Made by a program: the position numbers and the translations under genes. From contig NZ_JAUHJR010000003.1 in the NCBI RefSeq assembly GCF_030412915.1, positions 186,001-250,000 of the forward strand: a stretch of 64,000 nucleotides of DNA, read 5' to 3'. The notes beneath the pieces are model-generated. The model saw nothing but the letters and a program-made list of their open reading frames with translations, searched no databases and was not told the origin of the DNA. Below are positions 26,229 through 33,669 of this stretch, in pieces. Source of the DNA: Nocardioides abyssi. Its GTDB lineage: Bacteria; Actinomycetota; Actinomycetes; Propionibacteriales; Nocardioidaceae. Each line of letters starts with the position of its first letter. Position 1 is the first letter of the stretch.

Positions 26229-26685
26229 GGATCTCCCCACCGCCGTCGGCGAGCATGGCCGCGAGCCGGTCGCGCCAGGCCTGGAGCTCCGCGGGCGCCA
26301 GCCGCGGCCAGTCGGTCACCTCGCCGAGCACCCGCAGCGGCGCGTCGCTGCGGAAGGACCGGGTGGGGTTGCCGGGGAACTTCTTGTCGGTGACGTTCGG
26401 GTCGTCGTGCCACGGGCCGGTCGGCTCCACGACGTAGACGTGCGGCTCGGCGCCGGACCCCTCCGGCGCCAGCGCCACGGCCAGCTCTGCCGCGAGGCCG
26501 GCGCCCTCGAGGCGCGAGGTGAAGTAGACGTGGTTCATCACCACCTCGGCGCGGTAGTTGGACCGGAACCCCGGCCGCAGCAGGTCGCCGACGGCGACCA
26601 CCGCCCTGGTGCCGTGGAAGAACGGGCCGGTCTCCCCCGTCTCATCCGCGGTCTCGTCCACCTGCTCGTGCACCGTCTCGTCCAC
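26221..26685 (-). CDS. arr: Rifampin ADP-ribosyltransferase (Arr)
   Basis: This 154-residue protein follows Arr enzymes closely: FFHGTRA, a long YVYFT-like segment (HVYFTSRLEGA), then VYVVEPTGPWHDDPNVTDKK and FPGNPTRSFRSDAPLRVLGE. Arr transfers ADP-ribose from NAD to a hydroxyl of rifamycins and so inactivates them. The first 20 residues form an acidic DET-repeat leader absent from the Mycobacterium smegmatis protein as I remember it. The gene overlaps the siderophore ATPase gene by 8 bases tail to tail. Such chromosomal arr genes are widespread in soil actinobacteria. Whether it confers resistance here is inference. Confidence 0.92.
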   Translation of the reverse strand: MDETVHEQVDETADETGETGPFFHGTRAVVAVGDLLRPGFRSNYRAEVVMNHVYFTSRLEGAGLAAELAVALAPEGSGAEPHVYVVEPTGPWHDDPNVTDKKFPGNPTRSFRSDAPLRVLGEVTDWPRLAPAELQAWRDRLAAMLADGGGEILN

Positions 26686-26734
26686 CTGTCCAGGCTAGGA
26701 CCGGGCAGCGGCGGTCGTCAGCCGCTCGTCGCGC

Positions 26735-27169
26735 TCAGTCCAGGCAGAACTCGTTGCCCTCGACGTCCTGCATGACGATGCACGACTCGTCGAACCCGTC
26801 GGCGGGCATCGTGCGGACGTGGGTCGCGCCGAGCGCCTCGAGCCGGCGCTGCTCGGCCTCGAGGGCGGCGAGCCGCTCGTCGCCGACGAGGCCGGAGCCG
26901 GCGCGGACGTCGAGGTGCACGCGGTTCTTGACCGTCTTGCCCTCGGGGACCCGCTGGAAGAACAGCCGCGGCCCCTGCCCGGTCGGGTCGACGCAGGCGT
27001 ACGCCGACCCCTGCTGCTCGGGCGGCAGCGAGGCGTCGACCTCCTCCCACGACCCGAAGCCGGGGGGCGGCGGCGGGACGACGTACCCCAGCACCTCGCA
27101 CCAGAAGCGGGCCAGCCGCTCCGGCTCGGCGGAGTCGAAGGTGACCTGGACCTCGCGCACGGACGTCAT
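26735..27169 (-). CDS. VOC-superfamily (glyoxalase/dioxygenase fold) protein
   Basis: The 144-residue protein has two beta-alpha-beta-beta-beta units typical of VOC proteins. It starts with REVQVTFDSAEPERLARFWCEVLGY and ends with VMQDVEGNEFCLD, where the final Glu is a usual metal ligand. The middle includes PKLFFQ-like PRLFFQRVPEG and NRVHLDVRAG. Members bind small molecules or antibiotics or act as metalloenzymes, and nothing here fixes the substrate. It shares strand with arr, 49 bp away, so the pair may be co-transcribed. Confidence 0.82.
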   Translation of the reverse strand: MTSVREVQVTFDSAEPERLARFWCEVLGYVVPPPPPGFGSWEEVDASLPPEQQGSAYACVDPTGQGPRLFFQRVPEGKTVKNRVHLDVRAGSGLVGDERLAALEAEQRRLEALGATHVRTMPADGFDESCIVMQDVEGNEFCLD

Positions 27170-27209
27170 GGTCCGACGGTAGCGCCGACCGCCCCCGATG
27201 CGGTCGACC

Positions 27210-28577
27210 TCAGGTCGCGGCCGCGACCAGGCTGGCGACCAGCACCAGCGGCAGCGAGACGACGGCGCCGAGCGACGTGGCGAGCGTGAGGGTCTTCAGG
27301 CTGCCCTTGGTGGAGAGGTCGAGCAGCGTGGTGAACATCCAGAAGAAGTTGCTGTTCACGTGCAGCGCGAACATCGCGCCCGAGGCGATCGCCAGCGCGA
27401 TGACCACCGGGTCGACGCCGAGGGAGCCGACCACCGGGGCGATGATCCCCGCGGCGGTGATCGCGGCGACCGAGACCGACCCGATAGCGAAGTGCAGGAC
27501 CGCCGCGATGCACCAGGCCAGCAGGATGCTCAGCACGACCGGGGCGCCCTCGTCGGCGGAGAACAGGTCGGCGAGCGTGCTCTCGAGCCCGCTGCCGCCG
27601 ATCACCGCACCCAGCGAGCCGCCGACGCCGGTGACGAGCAGGATCTCGCCGGTGGTGTGGAAGCCGGCGGTCAGCACCTTCCCCACGCCGTCGCCACCGA
27701 TCGACGGGCGGATCATCGCGACCGCGACGAGCAGGCCGAGGAAGAGCGCGATGTTGGCGTCGCCGAGGAAGGTCAGCACCGGGTTGGTGGTGCCGGCGAC
27801 GTCGAGGATGGCGCCGGTCGCGATGAGCACGAGGGGCAGCAGGATCGGCAGCAGCCGGACCACCAGCGGCAGCCGGGCGGCGCGCTCGGCTCCGGGCACC
27901 GCCTCGACCTCCGCGTCGGCCCCCTCCTGGTGCAGCGCGGCGTCGGCGTCGAGGTCGCTGTCCTCCTTCCACAGCCCGCGACCCAGCAGCACGCGGAAGA
28001 GGAACGTCGTGATCAGCGCGGTGAGCAGCCCGATCGGCAGGCCGTAGAGCAGGTACGTCCCCAGCGGGACGTCCATCAGGCCCGCCACCGAGACCGCGGC
28101 CAGCCCCGGCACCACGAACACGTAGCCGGAGAAGATGCCGATGCCCATCGCACCCGCCAGCCACGGCAGCCCGTGCCTCCGGTCGACCGCGGGCGCCGAC
28201 TCCTGGGCCATCGGCGCCGCCAGCACCACCTGCACGTCGACGTAGATCGAGGGGAAGATCGTCGACATCGCCGCCGCCATGGCGTACGGCAGCCGCTTGC
28301 CCACCCTGCGCGCCAGCAGCTCCACCAGGTCGCGGAAGGTCCCCATCGAGTGCAGCAGCGCCCCGATGAGCACGCCGAACCCGATGAGCAGGCCGACCTC
28401 GGCCATGATCTCGCCGAAGCCGCCCGTGATCGCGTCGACCGTGCCCTGCGCGCCCTGCTGGGTGGCGAGCCCGAGGTAGATGCAGGCGACCAGCAACGAG
28501 ATGACCGGGTCGACCTTGAACCGGATGATGAGCACGATCGCGGCCACGATGGCGATGGCGGCGTGGAGGACTTCCAT
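27210..28577 (-). CDS. GntP-family gluconate/organic acid:H+ symporter
   Basis: The 455-residue membrane protein has 12 or more hydrophobic segments and length typical of GntP permeases. Recognisable stretches are FGEIMAEVGLLIGFGVLIGALLH (read in parts), TIFPSIYVDVQVVLAAP, HFAIGSVSVAAITAAGIIAP and ALHVNSNFFWMF. The family imports gluconate or similar sugar acids with protons. The ATG at 28577 was chosen because homology starts there; a longer frame to 28775 would run through an intergenic repeat. No kinase or regulator for gluconate lies nearby, so the substrate is uncertain. Confidence 0.9.
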   Translation of the reverse strand: MEVLHAAIAIVAAIVLIIRFKVDPVISLLVACIYLGLATQQGAQGTVDAITGGFGEIMAEVGLLIGFGVLIGALLHSMGTFRDLVELLARRVGKRLPYAMAAAMSTIFPSIYVDVQVVLAAPMAQESAPAVDRRHGLPWLAGAMGIGIFSGYVFVVPGLAAVSVAGLMDVPLGTYLLYGLPIGLLTALITTFLFRVLLGRGLWKEDSDLDADAALHQEGADAEVEAVPGAERAARLPLVVRLLPILLPLVLIATGAILDVAGTTNPVLTFLGDANIALFLGLLVAVAMIRPSIGGDGVGKVLTAGFHTTGEILLVTGVGGSLGAVIGGSGLESTLADLFSADEGAPVVLSILLAWCIAAVLHFAIGSVSVAAITAAGIIAPVVGSLGVDPVVIALAIASGAMFALHVNSNFFWMFTTLLDLSTKGSLKTLTLATSLGAVVSLPLVLVASLVAAAT

Positions 28578-28679
28578 GGGTGGTCCCGTCCGGGTGGGGG
28601 TGGGTCGTCCCACCCTTACCCCTGACCGCCCGGCTCCACGTGGTCCGGCGGGTTCCGGCTGGGGTCGTCGGTCCTGCTG

Positions 28680-28783
28680 GGTAGTCCGTGACGTTTCGCA
28701 GGTCTGCGGTGCGCTGGCGGGGTAGTCCGTGACGTTCCGCAGGCGGATCCGTCGAGATGACCTGCCGAACGTCACGGACTACC
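28680..28783. repeat. 23-bp repeat in three copies, two direct and one inverted
   Basis: Copies at 28680-28702 and 28721-28743 share GGTAGTCCGTGACGTT followed by YCGCAGG. The third, at 28761-28783, is inverted and differs from the second at one base. Copies two and three can form a long hairpin with a 17-base loop. The element may act as a terminator, a protein site or a small dispersed repeat. Confidence 0.8.
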
Positions 28784-28878
28784 CCCTCGACGGGCCGGCG
28801 CCTGTGGACAACCGGGGCCGGAGACGCAGGACGGCGCCGGGGTGGTCCCCGGCGCCGCCTGCGTGCCGCTGCGCTGCG

Positions 28879-28922
28879 TGTGGTGCTGGTGTGGTGCTGG
28901 TGTGGTGCTGGTGAGGTGCTGG
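28879..28922. repeat. Four tandem 11-bp repeats
   Basis: Four consecutive units of TGTGGTGCTGG (the last with one change) lie immediately before the stop codon end of the RodZ-like gene. They are outside coding sequence and look like a simple minisatellite. Confidence 0.75.
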
Positions 28923-28926
28923 TCGG

Positions 28927-30777
28927 CTACTGGTCGGCCGGGGCGATGAAGGTGCCGGTGGCGGGCTGGCCGGTCTCGCCGACCGCCTCCGCCTCGTTGC
29001 CGGCGACGCCGACCTCGAGGGAACCGTCGGAGGACTGCACCCGCACCGGCGGGGCGACCTTGAGCTCCTTGGACTCGCCGAAGGCGAGGTCGCCGGAGAA
29101 CACGATCTCGTTCGACCCGTCCCGCACGACCACGTTGGTGCCGCCGCCGGCGGCGGTCAGCAGCACCGCGACCGGCTTGCCGACCTTGGTGCCGCCGTTG
29201 TCGATGCCGTGCGAGCCGTTGAGCACGAGCGCGTCGCCGTTGAGGTCGACCGGGCTCTCCATCACCAGCCGCGCGACCGACCAGGCGAGCACGAGCGCCA
29301 TGACGGCGGCGACGAGCACCGACCAGTTCGGGCCGCCGCGGGTGCCGCGGATCGAGCCCCCGGCACCGGTGGCCAGCTCGGCCTCGAAGACGCGACGGGG
29401 GTCGATGGGGGCGTCGGCGTACCGCTCGTCGTACGACGCCAGCAGCGGCGCCACGTCGATGCCGAGCACCCGGGCAAGCGTGCGCAGGTGGCCGCGGGCG
29501 TAGAAGTCGCCGCCGCACGGCGCGAAGTCGTCGACCTCGATCGACTCGATGACGTGCGGGCGGATGCGGGTGCGGTCGGCGAGCTGGTCGACGCTCAGGC
29601 CGATCCGCTCGCGGGCGGCGGCCAGCTGCGGCCCGACGACCGGGTCGACGGCCGGCTGGGCGGGCGCCTCGATGGAGAACCCGTCGATGACCACGGGCGT
29701 CCGCGGCGCGTCGCTGCGGGCGCCCCAGATCTGGGTGTCCTCGACCAGGTCGACGCTGCCGGGGCGGCGCAGCTCGCGGGCCTCCGGCAGGGCGCGCGAC
29801 GCCGAGGCCGCGCCGTCGCCCAGGTCGAGCGCGTTGGCGCCCTGCACCGCGTCGGCGGCCAGGCCGTCGCGGACGGTCTCGGCGCGCACCGCCGTCACCG
29901 GCAGCCGCAGCGGGCTGGGCGTGGGGCTGGCGGTCGGGCCGGGCTCGGCCGGGTCGTCGAGCGCGTACGGCGCCACCGGCACCGGCTCGGTCGGCAGGCC
30001 GACCCGCTCGCCACCGTCGCCGCGGCGGGCCAGCCGGGCCGCGATCGCGCTGATGCCGCGGGCGATCGTCGGGCGCGGGTCAGGCACGCGCGGGCCGGGC
30101 TGCTCCGCGGCCGGCTCGTCGTCGGCCACCTCGTCGGCGACCACCTCGTCGGCGACCAGCGGCTCCTCGAACGCCTCGAGCACCGGGTCCTCGTCCACGG
30201 GCAGCGTGGGGTCGAGCTCGACGACCTCGGTGCGGCCGTCGGTGAGGACGAGCAGCGCGGAGGTCAGGTCGGCCTCGTCGCTGGTGACGCGGGTCGACAT
30301 CGAGAGCGGCACCGACAGCACCTGCTCCTCACCGCCGGGGCCGGTGGTGACGACGTCGATCCGACCGTCGCGCAGCAGGCCGCGACGCGGCAGGTGCTCG
30401 ACGGAGAGCAGCGACTCCCAGGTCATGCCGTGCCACGCGCGCCCCTCGCGGGTCCGCACGCCGTGGCGGTCGGCCACCAGCAGCGGGGCGCGCGAGTCGA
30501 GCAGCCCGAGCAGGTGGACGGCCGCGAGGCCGCCCATGACGACGAAGAGCACCCAGTCGAGCCAGGCACCCGAGCCGGTCGCCCGGGCGAGGTAGGCGAT
30601 GGCGACCGCCGAGGCGAGACCGCCGACGACCGCGGACAGCGCGGCGTTGCGCCGCACGACCAGGGCCTCCTCGGGCGCGGTCGCCGGGCCGTCGTCGTAC
30701 GCCTCGTGGTCCTCGGGCGCGGAGCCCGGGTCCTCGTGGTCCAGCGGTGCCGGGTGGTTCAGGGCCGATCCGTTCAC
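28927..30777 (-). CDS. RodZ-like membrane protein with helix-turn-helix and long N-terminal extension
   Basis: The 616-residue protein has two N-terminal membrane segments (about residues 45-92) and a beta-rich, PH-like region (about 95-205). A long acidic and Pro-rich linker leads to a RodZ-type helix-turn-helix near residues 380-440 ([36 protein letters not shown]), a membrane segment near 486-507 and a C-terminal beta domain. RodZ links cell-shape machinery to the membrane. In actinobacteria a RodZ-like protein is commonly encoded right after ftsK. Its start overlaps the ftsK stop by four bases. Usual RodZ proteins are near 300 residues with the HTH at the N-terminus, so the extension is notable. 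Confidence 0.75.
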   Translation of the reverse strand: MNGSALNHPAPLDHEDPGSAPEDHEAYDDGPATAPEEALVVRRNAALSAVVGGLASAVAIAYLARATGSGAWLDWVLFVVMGGLAAVHLLGLLDSRAPLLVADRHGVRTREGRAWHGMTWESLLSVEHLPRRGLLRDGRIDVVTTGPGGEEQVLSVPLSMSTRVTSDEADLTSALLVLTDGRTEVVELDPTLPVDEDPVLEAFEEPLVADEVVADEVADDEPAAEQPGPRVPDPRPTIARGISAIAARLARRGDGGERVGLPTEPVPVAPYALDDPAEPGPTASPTPSPLRLPVTAVRAETVRDGLAADAVQGANALDLGDGAASASRALPEARELRRPGSVDLVEDTQIWGARSDAPRTPVVIDGFSIEAPAQPAVDPVVGPQLAAARERIGLSVDQLADRTRIRPHVIESIEVDDFAPCGGDFYARGHLRTLARVLGIDVAPLLASYDERYADAPIDPRRVFEAELATGAGGSIRGTRGGPNWSVLVAAVMALVLAWSVARLVMESPVDLNGDALVLNGSHGIDNGGTKVGKPVAVLLTAAGGGTNVVVRDGSNEIVFSGDLAFGESKELKVAPPVRVQSSDGSLEVGVAGNEAEAVGETGQPATGTFIAPADQ

Positions 30778-33461
30778 ATCTCCCCCTGCAGGGTCGCGAT
30801 GACGCCGTCGATCTCGTCGGGCTTCACGAGCACGTCACGGGCCTTGGAGCCCTCGCTCGGACCCACCACCCCACGGCTCTCGAGGATGTCCATGAGCCGG
30901 CCCGCCTTGGCGAACCCGACCCGGAGCTTGCGCTGCAGCATCGAGGTGGACCCGAACTGCGTGGAGACGACCAGCTCGACGGCCTGGACCACGAGGTCCA
31001 TGTCGTCGCCGATGTCGTCGTCGAGCTCGCGCTTGGCCGCGGCCGGCGCGGTGACGTCCTCGCGGTACGTGGGCTCCAGCTGTGCCTTGCAGTGCTTGAC
31101 CACCAGCGCGATCTCGGCCTCGGTCACCCACGAGCCCTGCACACGGACCGGTTTGGAGGCGCCCATCGGCAGGAACAGGCCGTCACCCTGGCCGACCAGC
31201 TTCTCCGCGCCCGGCTGGTCCAGGATGACCCGGCTGTCGGCGAGCGAGGAGGTGGCGAACGCCAGCCGCGAGGGCACGTTGGCCTTGATCAGGCCGGTGA
31301 CCACGTCGACCGAGGGGCGCTGCGTGGCGAGCACCAGGTGGATGCCGGCCGCACGGGCCAGCTGGGTGATCCGGACGACCGCGTCCTCCACGTCGCGCGG
31401 GGCGACCATCATCAGGTCGGCGAGCTCGTCGACGATGACCAGGAGGTAGGGGTACGGCGTCAGCTCGCGCTCGCTGCCCGGCGGCACCTCGACCTTGCCC
31501 GCCCGGACGGCCTTGTTGAAGTCGTCGATGTGGCGGAACCCGAAGTTGGCCAGGTCGTCGTAGCGCATGTCCATCTCGCGCACGACCCAGGCCAGCGCCT
31601 CGGCGGCCTTCTTGGGGTTGGTGATGATCGGGGTGATCAGGTGCGGGACGCCCTCGTAGGCGTTCAGCTCGACCCGCTTGGGGTCGACCATGATCATCCG
31701 GACCTCGTCGGGCGTGGACCGCATGAGGATCGAGGTGATCATCGAGTTGATGAAGCTCGACTTGCCGGAGCCGGTGGCGCCGGCGACCAGCAGGTGCGGC
31801 ATCTTCGCGAGGTTGGCGACGACGAAGCCGCCCTCGACGTCCTTGCCGAGCCCGGCCACCATCGGGTGGTGGTCGCCGCGGGCGGCGCCGGAGCGGAGCA
31901 CGTCGCCGAGGGAGACGATCTCCTTGTCGACGTTGGGGATCTCGATGCCGATCGCGGACTTGCCCGGGATCGGGCTGAGGATGCGCACGTCGGCCGAGGC
32001 GACGGCGTAGGCGATGTTCTTCGACAGCGCCGTGACCTTCTCGACCTTGACCGCGGGGCCGAGCTCGACCTCGTAGCGGGTGACCGTGGGGCCGCGGGTG
32101 TAGCCCGTGACCTGGGCGTCGATCGCGAACTCCTCCATCACCTGGGTGAGCCGGTCGACGACCGCGTCGCTGGCCTTGGAGCGGGCCTTGTGCACCGAGC
32201 CGGGCTTGAGCACGTCGTTGCCCGGCAGCGAGTAGACGACGTCGCCGGAGATGGCGAGCTGCTCGGCACGGTCCGGCAGCGGCGTGTGCGGCGGGGGCTC
32301 GATGTCCCCGGTGGTCGCCCGGTCGGTGACCGCCTCGGTGAGCACGGTCGCGTCGGGGTCGAGGTCGAGGCCCGCGTCGGGCGCGGCCGCCTCGTCGGCG
32401 TACGGGTCGAAGACCTCGCCGGCGGCGTCGGTCTCGTCGGGGACGAGCGCCTTGCGGCCGCGGCGCTTCTTGACCTCGCGGTCCTCCAGGACCGGGGTGT
32501 CGTACGCCGGGTCGCCCATCTCGGGGTCGATCTCGTCGTCGAGGTCGCTGCTGCGGCGCGGACGGCCCCCGTCGGCCTGCTCGTCGAGGTGGCGACCCAG
32601 GAGCCGGTCGCGGAGGTCCGCGAGCCGCTCCGGCACGAGGTAGACCGGGGTGGAGGTGATGACCAGGACGCCGAAGAGGGCGACCAGCAGGAGCAGCGGC
32701 ACCACGACGTACGCCGTGCGCAGCAGGTCGAGCAGCAGCGAGGAGACCACGAAGCCGACCGCTCCCCCGGCGCCCTGCAGGTCGCCGGCGTCGCCGGCGA
32801 CCGGCTGCGGGTTGCCGTTGGCGATGTGGACGATGCCGAGCACGCCGAAGGCCAGCGCGGTCCAGCCGACGACCTGGCGACCGGCCGGCCCGTTGCGGAC
32901 CGGGTCGCGCATCGTGCGGACGCCGGCGTACGCCACGGCCATCGGGACGAACCAGCCGACCTTGCCGACGGTGCCGGAGACAGCGGTGCGGGTGAGGTCC
33001 ATGACGCCGCCCGGCACCTGGAACCACACCGCGGCCGCGACGACCAGCGAGACGCCGAGGAGCAGGAGGCCGACGCCGTCACGCCGGTGGGCGGGGTCGA
33101 TGTCACGGGCGCCGTGGCCGATGCCACGAGCGACCGCGCCGACGCCGTGGGCGATGCCGAGCCAGACCGCGACCACGCCGCGGGCCAGCGCCTGGAAGGC
33201 GCGGGCGACCGGTCCGGTGCCGCTGCGCACCGCCCGGGGAGCCGGGCGGGCCGTGCCGCGGGCGGGCTTGCGGGCCGCAGGGCGCTTCTTGCTCGCGCTC
33301 GCGGCTGGTCGTCGGGTGGGCGTACTCCGGGATCGGGCGCTCGAGGTCCCACGACTGGTGCTCGTCCCGCGGCCGGAGGTGCTGCCGCGGGACCTGGACG
33401 TGGACGTGCTCTTGCTCCGCGACCCCGGCGGGGAAGACGTACGGGTCGCCATGGTCGTCAA
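30774..33461 (-). CDS. ftsK: DNA translocase FtsK/SpoIIIE
   Basis: The 895-residue product has a basic Ser/Thr/Arg-rich N-terminus, four membrane segments (about residues 130-270), an acidic linker and the FtsK motor. Walker A is [15 protein letters not shown] with Lys567, and Walker B-like [11 protein letters not shown] follows. The C-terminal gamma winged helix ([20 protein letters not shown]) recognises DNA polarity sequences. FtsK pumps chromosomal DNA through the closing septum. Two in-frame ATGs (33461 and 33452) are possible starts. The stop overlaps the RodZ-like gene start. Confidence 0.96.
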   Translation of the reverse strand: MTTMATRTSSPPGSRSKSTSTSRSRGSTSGRGTSTSRGTSSARSRSTPTRRPAASASKKRPAARKPARGTARPAPRAVRSGTGPVARAFQALARGVVAVWLGIAHGVGAVARGIGHGARDIDPAHRRDGVGLLLLGVSLVVAAAVWFQVPGGVMDLTRTAVSGTVGKVGWFVPMAVAYAGVRTMRDPVRNGPAGRQVVGWTALAFGVLGIVHIANGNPQPVAGDAGDLQGAGGAVGFVVSSLLLDLLRTAYVVVPLLLLVALFGVLVITSTPVYLVPERLADLRDRLLGRHLDEQADGGRPRRSSDLDDEIDPEMGDPAYDTPVLEDREVKKRRGRKALVPDETDAAGEVFDPYADEAAAPDAGLDLDPDATVLTEAVTDRATTGDIEPPPHTPLPDRAEQLAISGDVVYSLPGNDVLKPGSVHKARSKASDAVVDRLTQVMEEFAIDAQVTGYTRGPTVTRYEVELGPAVKVEKVTALSKNIAYAVASADVRILSPIPGKSAIGIEIPNVDKEIVSLGDVLRSGAARGDHHPMVAGLGKDVEGGFVVANLAKMPHLLVAGATGSGKSSFINSMITSILMRSTPDEVRMIMVDPKRVELNAYEGVPHLITPIITNPKKAAEALAWVVREMDMRYDDLANFGFRHIDDFNKAVRAGKVEVPPGSERELTPYPYLLVIVDELADLMMVAPRDVEDAVVRITQLARAAGIHLVLATQRPSVDVVTGLIKANVPSRLAFATSSLADSRVILDQPGAEKLVGQGDGLFLPMGASKPVRVQGSWVTEAEIALVVKHCKAQLEPTYREDVTAPAAAKRELDDDIGDDMDLVVQAVELVVSTQFGSTSMLQRKLRVGFAKAGRLMDILESRGVVGPSEGSKARDVLVKPDEIDGVIATLQGEM

Positions 33462-33669
33462 CCTACTTCCCCGTCACTCCAGTCACAGGGACCACAGATT
33501 GCGTGTCGTGGACGCCTTCTCCGCGTGCCTCGACGGCTTCCGGCACACCTGTTTCCCCACGACGATTTTTCCTGTGGCTATGGACCTGGCCGAGCAGGCG
33601 TCCTTAGGGTCACGGGGTCGGCGGGGAACCACGACGCCGGCGTTCACCCACATCTCGGAGGGTCATCAC

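Larger units (their letters stand above)
28578..28926. other. Gene-free 349-bp region upstream of gntP holding repeats
   Basis: No credible gene is seen here. The region contains the gntP leader, three copies of a 23-bp repeat (28680-28783) and a run of four 11-bp tandem repeats (28879-28922) next to the end of the RodZ-like gene. Confidence 0.7.

Noticed and set aside
26735-27169. Bleomycin-type resistance protein for the VOC gene because it is beside arr.
   Set aside because: The VOC fold is too broad for this and no drug-binding signature was recognised.
28680-28922. Possible CRISPR-like repeats upstream of gntP.
   Set aside because: Only three 23-bp copies, one inverted, with unequal short spacers, and no cas genes in the window.
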